From Nitrosospira sp. (lineage in GTDB: Bacteria > Pseudomonadota > Gammaproteobacteria > Burkholderiales > Nitrosomonadaceae): a stretch of 39,904 bases of DNA. Shown here one piece after another: positions 18,220-27,939 of the stretch. The notes below the pieces were generated by a model. The model was not told the origin of the DNA and did not search any database. It worked only from the letters and a program-made list of their open reading frames with translations. Location of the stretch: positions 1 through 39,904 of the forward strand of contig JACDSH010000003.1 in the NCBI GenBank assembly GCA_013450215.1. The letters are read 5' to 3'. A program made the position numbers and the translations under genes. Each line of letters begins with the position of its first letter. The stretch's first letter is position 1.

Positions 18220-19545
18220 CTACAACACGTACCGGGCTAGATCTTCACTCTGAGATAAATCCTTGAGACGGGTATCTACATAGGCAGAATCTATTACAAC
18301 GGTATCTCCGCGGTGTCTTGCCGCATCGAATGAAACATCTTCCAGTAACTTCTCCATCACGGTATGGAGGCGTCTTGCACCGATATTCTCAGTCTTCTCG
18401 TTGACCGCAAAAGCGATCTCCGCCAATCGTTTAATCGCATCGGTCATGAACTCGAGCTTGACCCCTTCAGTTTCAAGAAGAGCCTCGTATTGCCGCGTCA
18501 GACAGGCATCGGTATTAGTGAGGATTTGGATAAAATCATCTGCACTGAGACTCGACAGTTCAACGCGAATTGGAAAGCGGCCCTGTAATTCTGGAATCAG
18601 GTCCGAAGGCTTTGCAAGATGAAATGCCCCACTAGCGATGAATAGGATGTGATCGGTCTTGATCATTCCATACTTAGTGGAAACGGTAGTGCCCTCGACC
18701 AGCGGCAGCAAGTCTCGCTGAACCCCCTGGCGCGATACATCGGCACCCGAGGTCTCGGACCGACTGGTAATCTTGTCAATCTCATCTAAGAAAACAATCC
18801 CATTCTGCTCGACATTTTGAACTGCTCGTAACTTCAGCTCTTCATCATTGATAAGTTTAGAGGCCTCTTCATCGGTGATGAGTTTAAGAGCCTCACGGAT
18901 TTTAAGCTTGCGAGTTTTTTTTCTTTCTGCACCCATGTTCTGGAACATTCCCTGAATCTGAGTGGTGAGTTCCTCCATCCCAGGTGGTGCAAAGATCTCC
19001 ATATGAGCCGAATGAGTTGCCGATAGCTCAATCTCTATTTCTTTATCGTCAAGCTCGCCCTCGCGCAGTTTCTTACGAAATTTCTGACGGGTGGCACTAT
19101 CTGGATCCGCATCCTCTGATTGCAGGCCAGACTCCCTCGCAGACGGAAGCAACACGTTGAGGATACGATCCTCCGCAAGATCCTCAGCACGGGCCCGCAT
19201 CTTGGCCGTTTCTTGCTCTCGCAACTGTTTGATAGCGGACTCCACCAGATCACGAATGATCGAGTCCACATCCCGTCCGACATAACCCACCTCGGTGAAC
19301 TTAGTCGCTTCCACCTTAATAAATGGGGCATCGGCAAGTCTTGCCAGCCGTCTCGCAATCTCGGTCTTGCCCACACCGGTGGGTCCGATCATCAGAATAT
19401 TTTTTGGCGTGATCTCCTGCCTCAAGGGTTCTGTTACCTGCTGCCTGCGCCAGCGGTTCCTAAGGGCAATGGCCACAGCTCGCTTGGCCGCTTGCTGACC
19501 GATGATGTGCTTGTCCAGCTCTTGGACGATTTCTTGTGGGGTCAT
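18220..19545 (-). CDS. hslU: HslU ATPase subunit of the HslVU protease
   Basis: This AAA+ unfoldase forms a hexamer that feeds proteins into HslV. It has 441 residues. The family N-terminus [16 protein letters not shown] is followed by Walker A GPTGVGKT at 54-61 and the pore-loop-bearing GYVGRDV. A charged I-domain (about 110-230) and Walker [10 protein letters not shown] come next. The C-terminus [13 protein letters not shown] ends in the conserved extension that docks into HslV. It lies 31 bases after hslV. Confidence 0.96.
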   Translation of the reverse strand: MTPQEIVQELDKHIIGQQAAKRAVAIALRNRWRRQQVTEPLRQEITPKNILMIGPTGVGKTEIARRLARLADAPFIKVEATKFTEVGYVGRDVDSIIRDLVESAIKQLREQETAKMRARAEDLAEDRILNVLLPSARESGLQSEDADPDSATRQKFRKKLREGELDDKEIEIELSATHSAHMEIFAPPGMEELTTQIQGMFQNMGAERKKTRKLKIREALKLITDEEASKLINDEELKLRAVQNVEQNGIVFLDEIDKITSRSETSGADVSRQGVQRDLLPLVEGTTVSTKYGMIKTDHILFIASGAFHLAKPSDLIPELQGRFPIRVELSSLSADDFIQILTNTDACLTRQYEALLETEGVKLEFMTDAIKRLAEIAFAVNEKTENIGARRLHTVMEKLLEDVSFDAARHRGDTVVIDSAYVDTRLKDLSQSEDLARYVL

Positions 19546-19576
19546 TTATATGAGTGTATGAGGGGGCAGCAGTACG

Positions 19577-20113
19577 TTACTCCAGAACCTCAATGATATG
19601 GTTCTGGTTGGTATAGATGCACAGATCACCCGCAATGGTCAGGGCCTTCTTGACGATCTCAGGAGGTGCTTGGTCGGTATTTTCTAACAGAGCACGTGCG
19701 GCAGAGTGCGCATAAGAGCCCCCACTACCGATGGCTGCAAGGCCGAGTTCTGGCTCAATCACATCCCCTGACCCGGTGATGATGAGAGTGGTCTCACGAT
19801 CGGCCACGATCAGCATCGCTTCCAGTCTTCTCAAGATACGGTCGGTACGCCAATCCTTGGCCAGCTCAACTGCGGAGCGCATGAGATGGCCTTGATGCTT
19901 TTCTAGTTTTCCCTCAAACCGTTCAAATAAGGTGAACGCGTCAGCAGTCCCCCCAGCAAATCCGGCAAGAATTTTTTCATGGTACAGTCGACGCACCTTG
20001 CGTGCGCTGGCTTTGGCAATGATTGTGCCTAGAGTCACTTGTCCGTCACCCCCAAGCGCTACCTGAGTGCCACGCCTTGCGGAGAGTATGGTGGTGCCAC
20101 GGTGTTGTTGCAT
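19577..20113 (-). CDS. hslV: HslV proteolytic subunit
   Basis: This is the peptidase ring of the ATP-dependent HslVU complex. The 178-residue precursor begins MQQHRG, and removal of these six residues exposes the catalytic N-terminal threonine of [18 protein letters not shown] and the [15 protein letters not shown] segment follow. Downstream hslU is co-transcribed. The xerC gene is just upstream, an order also seen in Firmicutes (xerC-clpQ-clpY). Confidence 0.96.
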   Translation of the reverse strand: MQQHRGTTILSARRGTQVALGGDGQVTLGTIIAKASARKVRRLYHEKILAGFAGGTADAFTLFERFEGKLEKHQGHLMRSAVELAKDWRTDRILRRLEAMLIVADRETTLIITGSGDVIEPELGLAAIGSGGSYAHSAARALLENTDQAPPEIVKKALTIAGDLCIYTNQNHIIEVLE

Positions 20114-20176
20114 AAGTTTATTTCATGATCGTTAGGGAGTTTGAATTATAACGCCGATTCATGTGAAATACGTATT

Positions 20177-21082
20177 TCAGCTCTTCTTCTTCGCTCGCGG
20201 ATGTGATGCATCGTATATCTTTGCCAGATGCTGAAAATCGAGATGCGTATAGACCTGAGTCGTACTGATACTTGCATGTCCCAGCATCTCCTGCACCGCC
20301 CTCAAGTCACCGCTAGATTGTAGTAAATGAGACGCGAATGAATGCCTCAATACATGAGGGTGGACATTGGCGCTGATACCTTGTTGCAATGCACGGGCCT
20401 TAAGCTGTTGACTAATTGATCGCGGGCTGATGCGTTTGCCATGCCGTGACAGAAAGAGCGCATTCTCTCCCAATTTAAGCAATCCCGTTCGAGATCTCAT
20501 CCACGCATCCAAGGCCAGCGCTGCTTGTTTCCCTACTGGCACTACCCGAGTCCTTCCACCCTTGCCGGTAACTCGAACAGTGCCTTCGGAGAGGCTCAGA
20601 TTCTCAGGTTGAAGACTGGCAAGTTCAGCCAACCTCAACCCGGAAGAATAGAACAGCTCAAACATTGCTTTGTCGCGTAATGCCATCAGGTCATCGGTCG
20701 GGAACTGAAGTAGCCTCACAGCTTCGTCGGGTGAGAGCGCATGAGGCAAGACTTTAGGTGTTTTCGGCGCACGCAATCCGGCACAGGGGTTGCTATTGTA
20801 ATGGCGGTTTTTCACTAGATAGTTATACAGCCCGCGCCAGGCCGATAGCATCCTGGCTAAACTTCTGCCAGAAATCCCTTCTGCGTGCCGCTTGGCAATA
20901 AACCGTCGGATATGATGAACTTGCAGCTGATCGAGCGGCGTCGATTCTGCCAACTGCAGCAGAATGCCAATATCATGAGAGTAGCTCGCACATGTCAGCG
21001 CAGACAATCGCCGCTCATTGGAAAGATGGGCCAGATATGAGGCCACAAACGCAGCTGAGTTATCGTCTGTTGCCAAGCTCAT
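20177..21082 (-). CDS. xerC: Tyrosine recombinase XerC
   Basis: It resolves chromosome dimers at dif together with XerD. The 301 residues hold an N-terminal SAM-like DNA-binding domain and a catalytic domain. The active-site residues are Arg150 (SSGLRLAEL), Lys174, His243/Arg246 (HPHVLRHSF), His269 (LGHAS) and the nucleophile Tyr278 (TTQVYTHLD). The DUF484 gene upstream and the dapF-xerC neighbourhood identify it as XerC rather than a phage integrase. Confidence 0.93.
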   Translation of the reverse strand: MSLATDDNSAAFVASYLAHLSNERRLSALTCASYSHDIGILLQLAESTPLDQLQVHHIRRFIAKRHAEGISGRSLARMLSAWRGLYNYLVKNRHYNSNPCAGLRAPKTPKVLPHALSPDEAVRLLQFPTDDLMALRDKAMFELFYSSGLRLAELASLQPENLSLSEGTVRVTGKGGRTRVVPVGKQAALALDAWMRSRTGLLKLGENALFLSRHGKRISPRSISQQLKARALQQGISANVHPHVLRHSFASHLLQSSGDLRAVQEMLGHASISTTQVYTHLDFQHLAKIYDASHPRAKKKS

Positions 21083-21117
21083 CCTCTTTCATCATCATCT
21101 CTTGCCGCCGGCTGCAT

Positions 21118-21771
21118 TTACTCTATATGTGCGATCGCCGTTCCCACCAGATCACCTAACCGTTTCAGATGCATTGTGCCCATTTCCTGGTAGAACCGCT
21201 GCGGATCCTCGCTCGCGAGTGCCATTATCCCGACCGTCTGCTCTGAACGTAGTGGCACCATTGCGAACGAGCGCAATTGAGATGTGTCGCCTCCAAACCA
21301 TTGCTTAATCTCATCGACGACGTGGGGGCCACAATAAGGATGCACCAAGCTCTCCGCAATGATATGGATATCGTCACTGGTCGGTGTAAATTCAGGCAGA
21401 TCGGGAACTGAACTTGGCAAGTTCCATAATCTCAGCACAGTATGCGGAATAGCGAAGTCTTCACGTAGATTGAAGTACAGACCGTTCAGAGAGTTTCCCA
21501 GATGAGTGTATGTGAGTAAGATAACAGCCAGTCGGTGCATCTTTTCACCGATGACGTCATTCTCCTTGCCGTACTTAATCAGTTCGCGCAGCTTTTCCTG
21601 CAGGATATGATTTTTATCCCGTAGTGTGACGATCTGTCGCTCGCTGATAGAGATGGCCCTTCCTCCGTGAGGATGGGAGACAAAAATATCTGCCAGCATG
21701 TCTGCATATTCATCAAAAAACTTTGGGTTTTCCCGCAGATACTTGGCCACCTCTTCTGAACCGAACTCCAT
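21118..21771 (-). CDS. DUF484 family GAF-like protein
   Basis: This 217-residue protein of the DUF484 (YigA-like) family has the N-terminal motif SEEVAKYLRENPKFFDEYADML. A coiled-coil stretch with RQIVTLRDKNHILQEKLREL and a GAF-like C-terminal domain (about 85-215) follow. Its function is unknown. A GGGGGAG ribosome site stands 2 bases before the ATG. It lies between dapF and xerC, exactly as in E. coli, which suggests a conserved but uncharacterised link to that operon. Confidence 0.9.
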   Translation of the reverse strand: MEFGSEEVAKYLRENPKFFDEYADMLADIFVSHPHGGRAISISERQIVTLRDKNHILQEKLRELIKYGKENDVIGEKMHRLAVILLTYTHLGNSLNGLYFNLREDFAIPHTVLRLWNLPSSVPDLPEFTPTSDDIHIIAESLVHPYCGPHVVDEIKQWFGGDTSQLRSFAMVPLRSEQTVGIMALASEDPQRFYQEMGTMHLKRLGDLVGTAIAHIE

Positions 21772-21790
21772 GACTCCCCCTATTTAGATT

Positions 21791-22618
21791 TCATAGTTCA
21801 ATTTCACCATCGAATACCGTCACAGCAGGTCCTGTCATCCAGACCGGCTGATCTTCGCCTTCCCAGCGTACGGTCAAGTCACCGCCGCGCATATTGACTT
21901 GAACTGTTGATTGCAGCAGTCCACGTTCTATTCCAATCACAACCGCGGCACAGGCGCCTGTGCCACAAGCGAGCGTTTCACCCGCACCTCTTTCATACAC
22001 ACGAAGCCTGATATGGGTTCGATCCACCACTTGCATGTATCCGGCATTCACCCGTTTTGGAAAGCTAGGATGATTTTCGATCAGAGCGCCCTCCGTTATG
22101 ACTGGTGCCCCATCTACATCTTCTACCAGCTGCACCGCATGGGGGTTACCCAGAGAAACTGCACTGATTTCGACCTGCCTCCCGCTGATATCGATCGAGT
22201 ACGTCATGGCACGTTTCTCAGCAATAAAGGGAATCTGTTTCGGCTCAAATTTCGGCATCCCCATATTAACGCTCACCTCGCCATTGGCCTCTAGCCTGGG
22301 AATGATCACCCCCCCCGAAGTCTCCACGCGAATCTCATTTTTTTGCGTCATCCCTCTGTCATGCACATACCTAACGAAACAGCGGGCACCATTACCGCAT
22401 TGTTCGACCTCACCACCATCCGCGTTATAAATTCGGTAACGAAAATCAGCATCACCTACAGCCCCCTCCACCAGCAGTATTTGATCGCATCCGACGCCAA
22501 AATGACGGTCGGCCAGCAATCGACGCTGCGCTGGACTGAGGCACACGGATTGATTCACCGCATCAATCACGACGAAGTCATTGCCCAATCCCTGCATTTT
22601 AGTGAACTTAAATCTCAT
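21791..22618 (-). CDS. dapF: Diaminopimelate epimerase
   Basis: It converts LL- to meso-diaminopimelate for lysine and peptidoglycan synthesis. It has 275 residues. The N-terminus is [15 protein letters not shown], the first catalytic cysteine is in EQCGNGARC (Cys74), and the second is in ACGTGACAA (Cys218). I used the ATG at 22618 instead of the TTG one codon earlier. The divergent Fur-family gene starts about 140 bases away, so the two promoters share this interval. Confidence 0.96.
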   Translation of the reverse strand: MRFKFTKMQGLGNDFVVIDAVNQSVCLSPAQRRLLADRHFGVGCDQILLVEGAVGDADFRYRIYNADGGEVEQCGNGARCFVRYVHDRGMTQKNEIRVETSGGVIIPRLEANGEVSVNMGMPKFEPKQIPFIAEKRAMTYSIDISGRQVEISAVSLGNPHAVQLVEDVDGAPVITEGALIENHPSFPKRVNAGYMQVVDRTHIRLRVYERGAGETLACGTGACAAVVIGIERGLLQSTVQVNMRGGDLTVRWEGEDQPVWMTGPAVTVFDGEIEL

Positions 22619-22700
22619 CAATGAACTTTTACTATTTTCGGCTGATGATGCGGATGATTGCTAGTCTTAGCGAGGCTTTAATGTTATCAATAAATACTGC

Positions 22701-22747
22701 TGCACATATAAAATCATTCAGTTACAATAAACGCAACTGTGTTGCAA
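22701..22747 (+). promoter_or_regulatory. Promoter and palindromic operator of the Fur/Zur-family gene
   Basis: TGCACA (22701-22706) and TACAAT (22723-22728) with 16 bases between form a plausible sigma-70 promoter. A palindrome GCAAC-TGT-GTTGC (22733-22745) lies just after the -10 element, over the expected transcription start. The same palindrome recurs before the TonB receptor gene at the same offset from its -10. Only about 24 bases would then separate the RNA start from ATG 22759, with no clear Shine-Dalgarno. Confidence 0.6.
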
Positions 22748-22758
22748 TTATATTATTT

Positions 22759-23181
22759 ATGGCTACTGACCTCCAAGAACAAGCTAAAGAAATCATCCGA
22801 CGGATCGGCGGCCGCGTGACGCCCAGCAGGGTTCAAACGCTTTTCATTCTGTTGGCTGAACAGAGGGCCATCACTCACCATGAGATTGAGACCCGCTTGC
22901 AGGGCAATCGAAAGTTGGACCGAGTTACGCTTTACCGGGTGCTCGAATGGCTGAGTGAAAATGGCCTAGTGCATAAGACAACAAGCGATGACCGGGTGTG
23001 GCGTTTCCGTGCCAGCGGTGATATGCACGCTCACCCGCATGCCCACTTTAAATGCACTGACTGTAACAAGGTAACTTGCCTGGATGAAATCGATACCGCA
23101 CATAACTGGCCTCTACCGACTGGTTACCACTTCCAGATGGCGGAGATAACGGTCAAGGGATTATGCGCTGAGTGCGTGTGA
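22759..23181 (+). CDS. zur: Fur-family metalloregulator, probably Zur
   Basis: This 140-residue repressor has an N-terminal winged helix (about 15-85, with VTLYRVLEWLSENGLV as the recognition region). A histidine-rich metal site HAHPHAHFKCTDC and paired cysteines at 99/102 and 136/139 likely hold structural zinc. An earlier in-frame ATG at 22621 would add 46 residues that overlap the promoter and operator, so ATG 22759 is preferred. The zinc-receptor-like gene downstream argues for Zur. Fur, or a regulator of another metal, remains possible. Confidence 0.75.
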   Translation: MATDLQEQAKEIIRRIGGRVTPSRVQTLFILLAEQRAITHHEIETRLQGNRKLDRVTLYRVLEWLSENGLVHKTTSDDRVWRFRASGDMHAHPHAHFKCTDCNKVTCLDEIDTAHNWPLPTGYHFQMAEITVKGLCAECV

Positions 23182-23236
23182 TCAGGTCTCTCGTCTACAA
23201 AACAAGAACTCTTTGAACATTTAGAAATCTGCTTTG

Positions 23237-23560
23237 ATGATGCTGTTTAGAAGCTTATTTATTTTCCTTGTGCTGGCGCTACTTGCCGTGCCTGTCCTAC
23301 AGACAGCGCATGCGGTTACACACTTCGCGCACATGGATACAGTCGACATCGTCACATCTGATCACTCTCAAGATGATGACGGCTCTGACACCGACCAAAT
23401 CTGCCTAGACTGCCTGGCCTTAACGGCGTTCAATGCCGCACTGTCCTTCCTGACATTCCTCTTCGTTGCCAAGATACTACGCCAACTATCATTGTTGAAC
23501 CATCGCCCCGTCCTACGAGACTTCTCTACCCCCTACCTCACTCGCGCTCCACCACTTTAG
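23237..23560 (+). CDS. DUF2946-like small secreted/membrane metal-associated protein
   Basis: This protein of about 107 residues has an N-terminal signal or anchor helix (about 4-26), a short His/Asp-rich periplasmic part (HFAHMD, then DHSQDDDGSD) and a CxxC pair (CLDC). A second hydrophobic stretch (about 65-88) follows. This layout fits DUF2946 proteins, which often sit beside metal-related TonB receptors. The start is ATG 23237 or 23240, not the TTG before them. It follows the regulator by 55 bases with no operator of its own and is probably co-transcribed. Confidence 0.65.
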   Translation: MMLFRSLFIFLVLALLAVPVLQTAHAVTHFAHMDTVDIVTSDHSQDDDGSDTDQICLDCLALTAFNAALSFLTFLFVAKILRQLSLLNHRPVLRDFSTPYLTRAPPL

Positions 23561-23630
23561 TCTAGTCCTTAGCCGTTCTCAGTTTTTGATCCATCTCTGT
23601 CGGCCATCCGACGGACTCGCCATAATTGAT

Positions 23631-23653
23631 TCTAATACCGCAACTCAGTTGCG
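23631..23653 (+). promoter_or_regulatory. Operator and -10 element before the TonB receptor gene
   Basis: A perfect 15-base palindrome CGCAAC-TCA-GTTGCG is at 23639-23653, preceded by the -10-like TCTAAT at 23631-23636. It matches the palindrome before the Fur-family gene in both half-sites and spacing, and the offset from the -10 element differs by one base. This suggests one repressor controls both. Confidence 0.6.
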
Positions 23654-23689
23654 AATTAATCGGCTAACTCCATCTTTTAAAGAATCTAT

Positions 23690-25846
23690 ATGGTAAAGAA
23701 ATTCGCACTTAATTTGACATCATGCACACGACTCCATGAACCTAGCACCTTGTGGAAGGCCGTCATTACTGCTCTGTTGCTTTCAGTACCAGGCATGTTG
23801 CTCGCTCAAGTAAAAGATAGTGGCAAGATCACTGAGCTGCCCCCTGTCGCCGTGACGACGATCCCCTTCAAAGATCGGGGTGATCTCGAGCTTTCAGTAC
23901 CAGGCATGTTGCTCGCTCAAGTAAAAGATAGTGGCAAGATTGCTGAGTTGCCCCCTGTCGTCGTGACGGCGATCCCCTTCAAGGATCGGAGTGATCTCGA
24001 TATGACGCAGCCTGTCACAGTGCTGCAGGGTGAGGATTTGCGTCGCAAGCGCGAATCAAGTATCGGTGACACGCTCTCACGTGAGCTCGGCGTGGCATCA
24101 ACTGCCTTTGGCCCAGGTGCCGGGCGCCCCGTCATTCGCGGTCTAGATGGTCCGCGGGTCCAGGTATTGGAAAATGGTGTTAGCACACTCGATCTCTCGA
24201 CCACCAGCCCGGACCACGCGGTGGCAGTAGAATCTTTCAATGCTAAACAAATTGAAATCCTCCGCGGTCCGGCAGTTCTGCTTTATGGCGGCGGCGCAAC
24301 CGGCGGAGTAGTTAATGTTGTAACAGACCGCATCCCGAGCCGACTTTTCAAGTCTCCTACTGGCGATGTCGAGGTACGTGGCAATACAGCAACAGAAGAA
24401 CGTAGCGGCGCCTTCAATGCAAAGGGAAGTGCCGGCCAGCATTTCTCATGGAGTGTCGGCGGCTTTAAACGTAAAACTGGCGATTATGATACCCCGGTTG
24501 GACGAGTCGGAAACAGCGCGGTTAACGCAGAAGGAGTATCTATAGGCGGGTCTTTTGTCGGTAGTAGGGGTTTCTTAGGAGGCTCGGTCTCACGCCTCGA
24601 GAATTTGTATGGGGTGCCCGGTCCAGAAGGAGCTAAGATAGATCTCAAACAAACCCGCTACGACCTGTCTGGTGAACTTGACAGGCCCCTTATTGGTTTC
24701 GAAAAACTCAAGGTACGTATGGGTTATAACGACTACAAGCACAATGAGATTGAGAGTAGCGGCGAGGTTGCGACTCGCTTCAATAATCAAGCAATCGACA
24801 GCCGAGCTGAACTCTTACATGCACCAATCGCAAAATGGAAGGGTGTGATCGGCGTGCAAGTCCAGAATCGAAATTTCTCAGCACTCGGCGCCGAAGCCGT
24901 CGTGCCCGTCACGAAATCAGGTTCCGCTGGTATATTCCTACTTGAGGAGCGCAACTGGGACCGCTGGCGACTCGAGTTTGGCGGACGAATTGAGGGGGCT
25001 ACGCAGGACCCACAGAACAACGTTAACCCATCACGCACATTCGGCCTCTTCAGCGGCTCTGTCGGCTCTCTGTGGAAATTCGCCGACGGCTATGGGCTAG
25101 GCTTGACTGGTACACGCGGGCAACGAGCACCAACAACGGAAGAACTATATATGCTTGGTGCACATCACGGCACTGCCACCTACCAGACTGGCAGAAATGA
25201 TCTGAGCAAGGAGACCTCAAGTAATATTGACCTTGCTCTACGCAAGACTACAGGTTCGATACAGTGGAAGGTCAATGGATTTAATAACCAGTTTAATAAC
25301 TACATTTTCGCCCATAGCGCCGACACTAATGCAAACGGGGTAGCAGACCGTTCTGATTCTGACGGAACGCTCAATGAAAGCGATGGGGAATTCCTGATAC
25401 AAAATTTTTCCCAGGCCGGCGCAAGATTTTATGGTGTGGAAGCGGAGACAGTCTTTAAACTGAAGCCAGAGACGCTTGATTTGCGATTGTTTACCGACTA
25501 CGTCCGTGGAAAGTTAGATAGTGGTGGCAATATCCCACGCGCCACACCTCCCAGGTTTGGACTGGAACTCAATCACCGGGTTGGTCCCTGGACGGCCAAC
25601 CTGAGTGCGACCCGCGTGATGCAGCAAACCCGCACGGCAGAGCTCGAAACGGCCACTCCCGGTTACACGCTGATGAACATCGATATGAGTTATCGCATCA
25701 TCAAGACCAAAACGAACGGCATCAGAGTCTTTCTGCAAGGCAAGAATCTGCTAAACGAAGAAATGCGGCTACATAACTCTTTCTTGAAAGATTATGCGCC
25801 GTTGCCAGGACGCGCGCTGGTGGCAGGGTTCAGAGGAGAATTTTAA
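23690..25846 (+). CDS. znuD: TonB-dependent receptor, ZnuD-like (zinc uptake candidate)
   Basis: This outer-membrane receptor of 718 residues has an unusually long N-terminus with a signal peptide near residues 22-39. A plug domain follows (RPVIRGLDGPRVQVLENG, STTSPDHAVAVE and EILRGPAVLLYGG), then a 22-strand barrel ending in the C-terminal phenylalanine of GFRGEF. The SPDHAVAVE segment resembles ZnuD-type receptors. Residues 31-67 are repeated as 68-104, so the putative TonB box (ELPPVVVTA) is present twice. Neighbouring zur-like regulation supports zinc as substrate, but haem or copper cannot be excluded. Confidence 0.8.
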   Translation: MVKKFALNLTSCTRLHEPSTLWKAVITALLLSVPGMLLAQVKDSGKITELPPVAVTTIPFKDRGDLELSVPGMLLAQVKDSGKIAELPPVVVTAIPFKDRSDLDMTQPVTVLQGEDLRRKRESSIGDTLSRELGVASTAFGPGAGRPVIRGLDGPRVQVLENGVSTLDLSTTSPDHAVAVESFNAKQIEILRGPAVLLYGGGATGGVVNVVTDRIPSRLFKSPTGDVEVRGNTATEERSGAFNAKGSAGQHFSWSVGGFKRKTGDYDTPVGRVGNSAVNAEGVSIGGSFVGSRGFLGGSVSRLENLYGVPGPEGAKIDLKQTRYDLSGELDRPLIGFEKLKVRMGYNDYKHNEIESSGEVATRFNNQAIDSRAELLHAPIAKWKGVIGVQVQNRNFSALGAEAVVPVTKSGSAGIFLLEERNWDRWRLEFGGRIEGATQDPQNNVNPSRTFGLFSGSVGSLWKFADGYGLGLTGTRGQRAPTTEELYMLGAHHGTATYQTGRNDLSKETSSNIDLALRKTTGSIQWKVNGFNNQFNNYIFAHSADTNANGVADRSDSDGTLNESDGEFLIQNFSQAGARFYGVEAETVFKLKPETLDLRLFTDYVRGKLDSGGNIPRATPPRFGLELNHRVGPWTANLSATRVMQQTRTAELETATPGYTLMNIDMSYRIIKTKTNGIRVFLQGKNLLNEEMRLHNSFLKDYAPLPGRALVAGFRGEF
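23780..24001 (+). repeat. Tandem 111-base duplication inside the receptor gene
   Basis: Units at 23780-23890 and 23891-24001 are in frame (37 codons each) and differ at about 8 of 111 bases, almost all transitions. Each encodes the end of the signal-peptide-like segment (SVPGMLLAQ) plus ELPPV-VT, a TonB-box-like motif. Confidence 0.95.
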
Positions 25847-25982
25847 GAGTTCTCTGAACTTTAGATCAATCTGCTTGAGAGTGCTAACCTCCTGTGAGTC
25901 CGATCGTCTCTCAACAGCCTGTTAAGCCCTGCCGGAATGTGGCAAACTTCACAATTCCCTCTATATCCGGACGTCTTAATCC

Positions 25983-27230
25983 GTGTCTGCCTACGAACTC
26001 TTCATCGGTCTGCGCTATACCCGTGCCAAGCGCCGTAATCATTTTATCTCATTCATCTCTCTGATCTCTCTGCTGGGTATCACGCTCGGCATGACCGCCC
26101 TGATTACTGTGATGTCCGTCATGAATGGGTTCCAGAAGGAAGTACGAACTCGTATCCTCGGTGTGGCGTCGCATGTCCAGGTGAGCGGCATCGATGGCAC
26201 TCTGACTAACTGGCCCCAAGTCGCTCATGAGACAACCAATCATCCACAGGTAGAATCTGCTGCGCCTTATGTCGGCGCTCAGGGCATGGTTTCGGTCGGA
26301 CAGGTCGTGCGTGGTGTGATGGTTCGCGGGATCCTGCCAGCTCTGGAAGACAAGGTGGCCGATCTTGATCGGATGATGGTGAGTGGAAAGCTTGATGCGC
26401 TTGTGCCAGGTGAGTTTGGTATCGTCGTCGGCACAGAGCTGGCTAGGACCTTGGGAGTGTCTAGAGGCGATAAGATCGTGCTGATTTCACCACAGGGGCA
26501 AGTCACCCCCGCAGGGATTCTGCCTCGTCTCAAACAATTCACCGTCACCGGTATCTTCGAAGCAGGACATTTTGAATACGACTCTTCTCTGGTTCTGATC
26601 CATATCCTAGATGCACAAAAACTCTATCGTATGGAGGATGATCAGGTCTCGGGTGTGCGGCTCAAGCTACTTGACCTCTTCCTAGCGCCACAAGTGGTAA
26701 GAGAATTGGTCCCGTTAATATCCCAAGACACTCACATCACCGACTGGACCCGTCAGCATGCAAATTATTTTCGCGCGATCCAGATTGAAAAACGCATGCT
26801 CTCGTTAATTCTGGCCCTGATCATTGCAGTTGCCGCATTCAATATCGTTTCCACCCTGGTGATGGCAGTCACCGATAAACAGCCCGACATCGCCATTCTA
26901 AGAACGCTAGGAGCTAGCCCTCGCAGCATTATGAAAATTTTTATTGTACAAGGCACGTTAATCGGCGTTTTCGGTACGTTATTGGGGGTCGTCGGGGGAG
27001 TTCTTCTAGCGTACAACGTGAGCGACGTCATCGCACTGGTCGAACGCCTGTTCAGCGTTCAATTTTTATCTCGTGAAGTCTATTACATCAGCGAAATTCC
27101 ATCCGATCCGCAGATGGCCGATATAGTGACAGTGGCGGCTGTGTCATTTTTATTGACACTACTGGCAACGATTTATCCCAGTTATCGCGCTTCCAAAGTC
27201 AATCCAGCAGAGGCGCTGAGGTATGAGTAG
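25983..27230 (+). CDS. lolC: Lipoprotein-releasing ABC system permease LolC/LolE
   Basis: This inner-membrane subunit of the Lol complex extracts outer-membrane lipoproteins and passes them to LolA. It has 415 residues. The N-terminus [23 protein letters not shown] leads into the first helix (about 20-45). A large periplasmic domain (about 50-265) is followed by three C-terminal helices (about 270-300, 315-350 and 375-405) of the FtsX fold. It starts with GTG. Only one permease gene is present, so it may work as a homodimer or have a second copy elsewhere. It overlaps lolD by 8 bases. Confidence 0.92.
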   Translation: MSAYELFIGLRYTRAKRRNHFISFISLISLLGITLGMTALITVMSVMNGFQKEVRTRILGVASHVQVSGIDGTLTNWPQVAHETTNHPQVESAAPYVGAQGMVSVGQVVRGVMVRGILPALEDKVADLDRMMVSGKLDALVPGEFGIVVGTELARTLGVSRGDKIVLISPQGQVTPAGILPRLKQFTVTGIFEAGHFEYDSSLVLIHILDAQKLYRMEDDQVSGVRLKLLDLFLAPQVVRELVPLISQDTHITDWTRQHANYFRAIQIEKRMLSLILALIIAVAAFNIVSTLVMAVTDKQPDIAILRTLGASPRSIMKIFIVQGTLIGVFGTLLGVVGGVLLAYNVSDVIALVERLFSVQFLSREVYYISEIPSDPQMADIVTVAAVSFLLTLLATIYPSYRASKVNPAEALRYE

Positions 27231-27900
27231 ACCGATCATTTCCTGCCGTAACCTGCGCAAGAGTTACTATCAGGGTGAGATGGAAGTCCCGGTGCTGATG
27301 GGTATCGATCTAGAGGTGGCGGCGGGTGAGACACTTGCCATTGTCGGTGCATCTGGCTCCGGCAAGAGCACTCTGTTGCATTTACTGGGCGGGCTGGATG
27401 CCCCCACTGCAGGCGATATTCGTATTATGGGACAGAACATCGCCACCATTAACGAAGAAGAGAGATGCCAGCTGCGTAACCAGTCTCTGGGTTTTATTTA
27501 TCAGTTTCACCACCTATTACCCGAGTTCAGTGCGCTTGAGAATGTTGCCATGCCACTCCTGATCCGACGCATGCTCAGCAGCGAAGCCTATGGCCGTGCA
27601 GAGACCGTGTTGAAACAGGTTGGCCTTGGGCATCGTCTCACTCATACCCCGGGTGAGCTTTCCGGTGGCGAGCGCCAACGTGCTGCAGTGGCTCGCGCGC
27701 TGGTCACACAGCCCGCCTGTGTTCTTGCCGATGAGCCGACTGGCAATCTTGATCGACATACCGCCGGCGGGGTGTTCGAATTAATGCTAGAGCTCAACCG
27801 CAACGTAGGTGCAAGCTTCATCATCGTCACACATGATTCGCAGCTGGCCTCTAGGGCCGGAAAGGTCTTGCAACTAGTTGATGGGGTATTAACCGAATAA
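27223..27900 (+). CDS. lolD: Lipoprotein-releasing ABC system ATPase LolD
   Basis: This 225-residue ATPase powers lipoprotein release. Walker A is GASGSGKS (about 43-50), the signature is LSGGERQR, and Walker B is [17 protein letters not shown] ribosome site lies within the end of lolC, and the 8-base overlap implies translational coupling. It is convergent with the glycosylase gene, with 39 bases between and no clear terminator. Confidence 0.95.
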   Translation: MSRPIISCRNLRKSYYQGEMEVPVLMGIDLEVAAGETLAIVGASGSGKSTLLHLLGGLDAPTAGDIRIMGQNIATINEEERCQLRNQSLGFIYQFHHLLPEFSALENVAMPLLIRRMLSSEAYGRAETVLKQVGLGHRLTHTPGELSGGERQRAAVARALVTQPACVLADEPTGNLDRHTAGGVFELMLELNRNVGASFIIVTHDSQLASRAGKVLQLVDGVLTE

Positions 27901-27939
27901 ATATTCTGGCCATTCTCAATCTGACTGGAGATTATGATC

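Noticed and set aside
20177-21082. Phage or island integrase at the xerC position
   Set aside because: The dapF-DUF484-xerC-hslVU context is a conserved housekeeping arrangement, with no att-like repeats or cargo genes.
22621-22758. N-terminal extension of the Fur-family protein from ATG 22621
   Set aside because: The extra 46 residues would cross the predicted promoter and operator, and the family N-terminus fits ATG 22759.
25847-25982. Terminator after the TonB receptor gene (AGTTC-TCT-GAACT)
   Set aside because: The stem is only 5 bases and the following T run is too short to support an intrinsic terminator.
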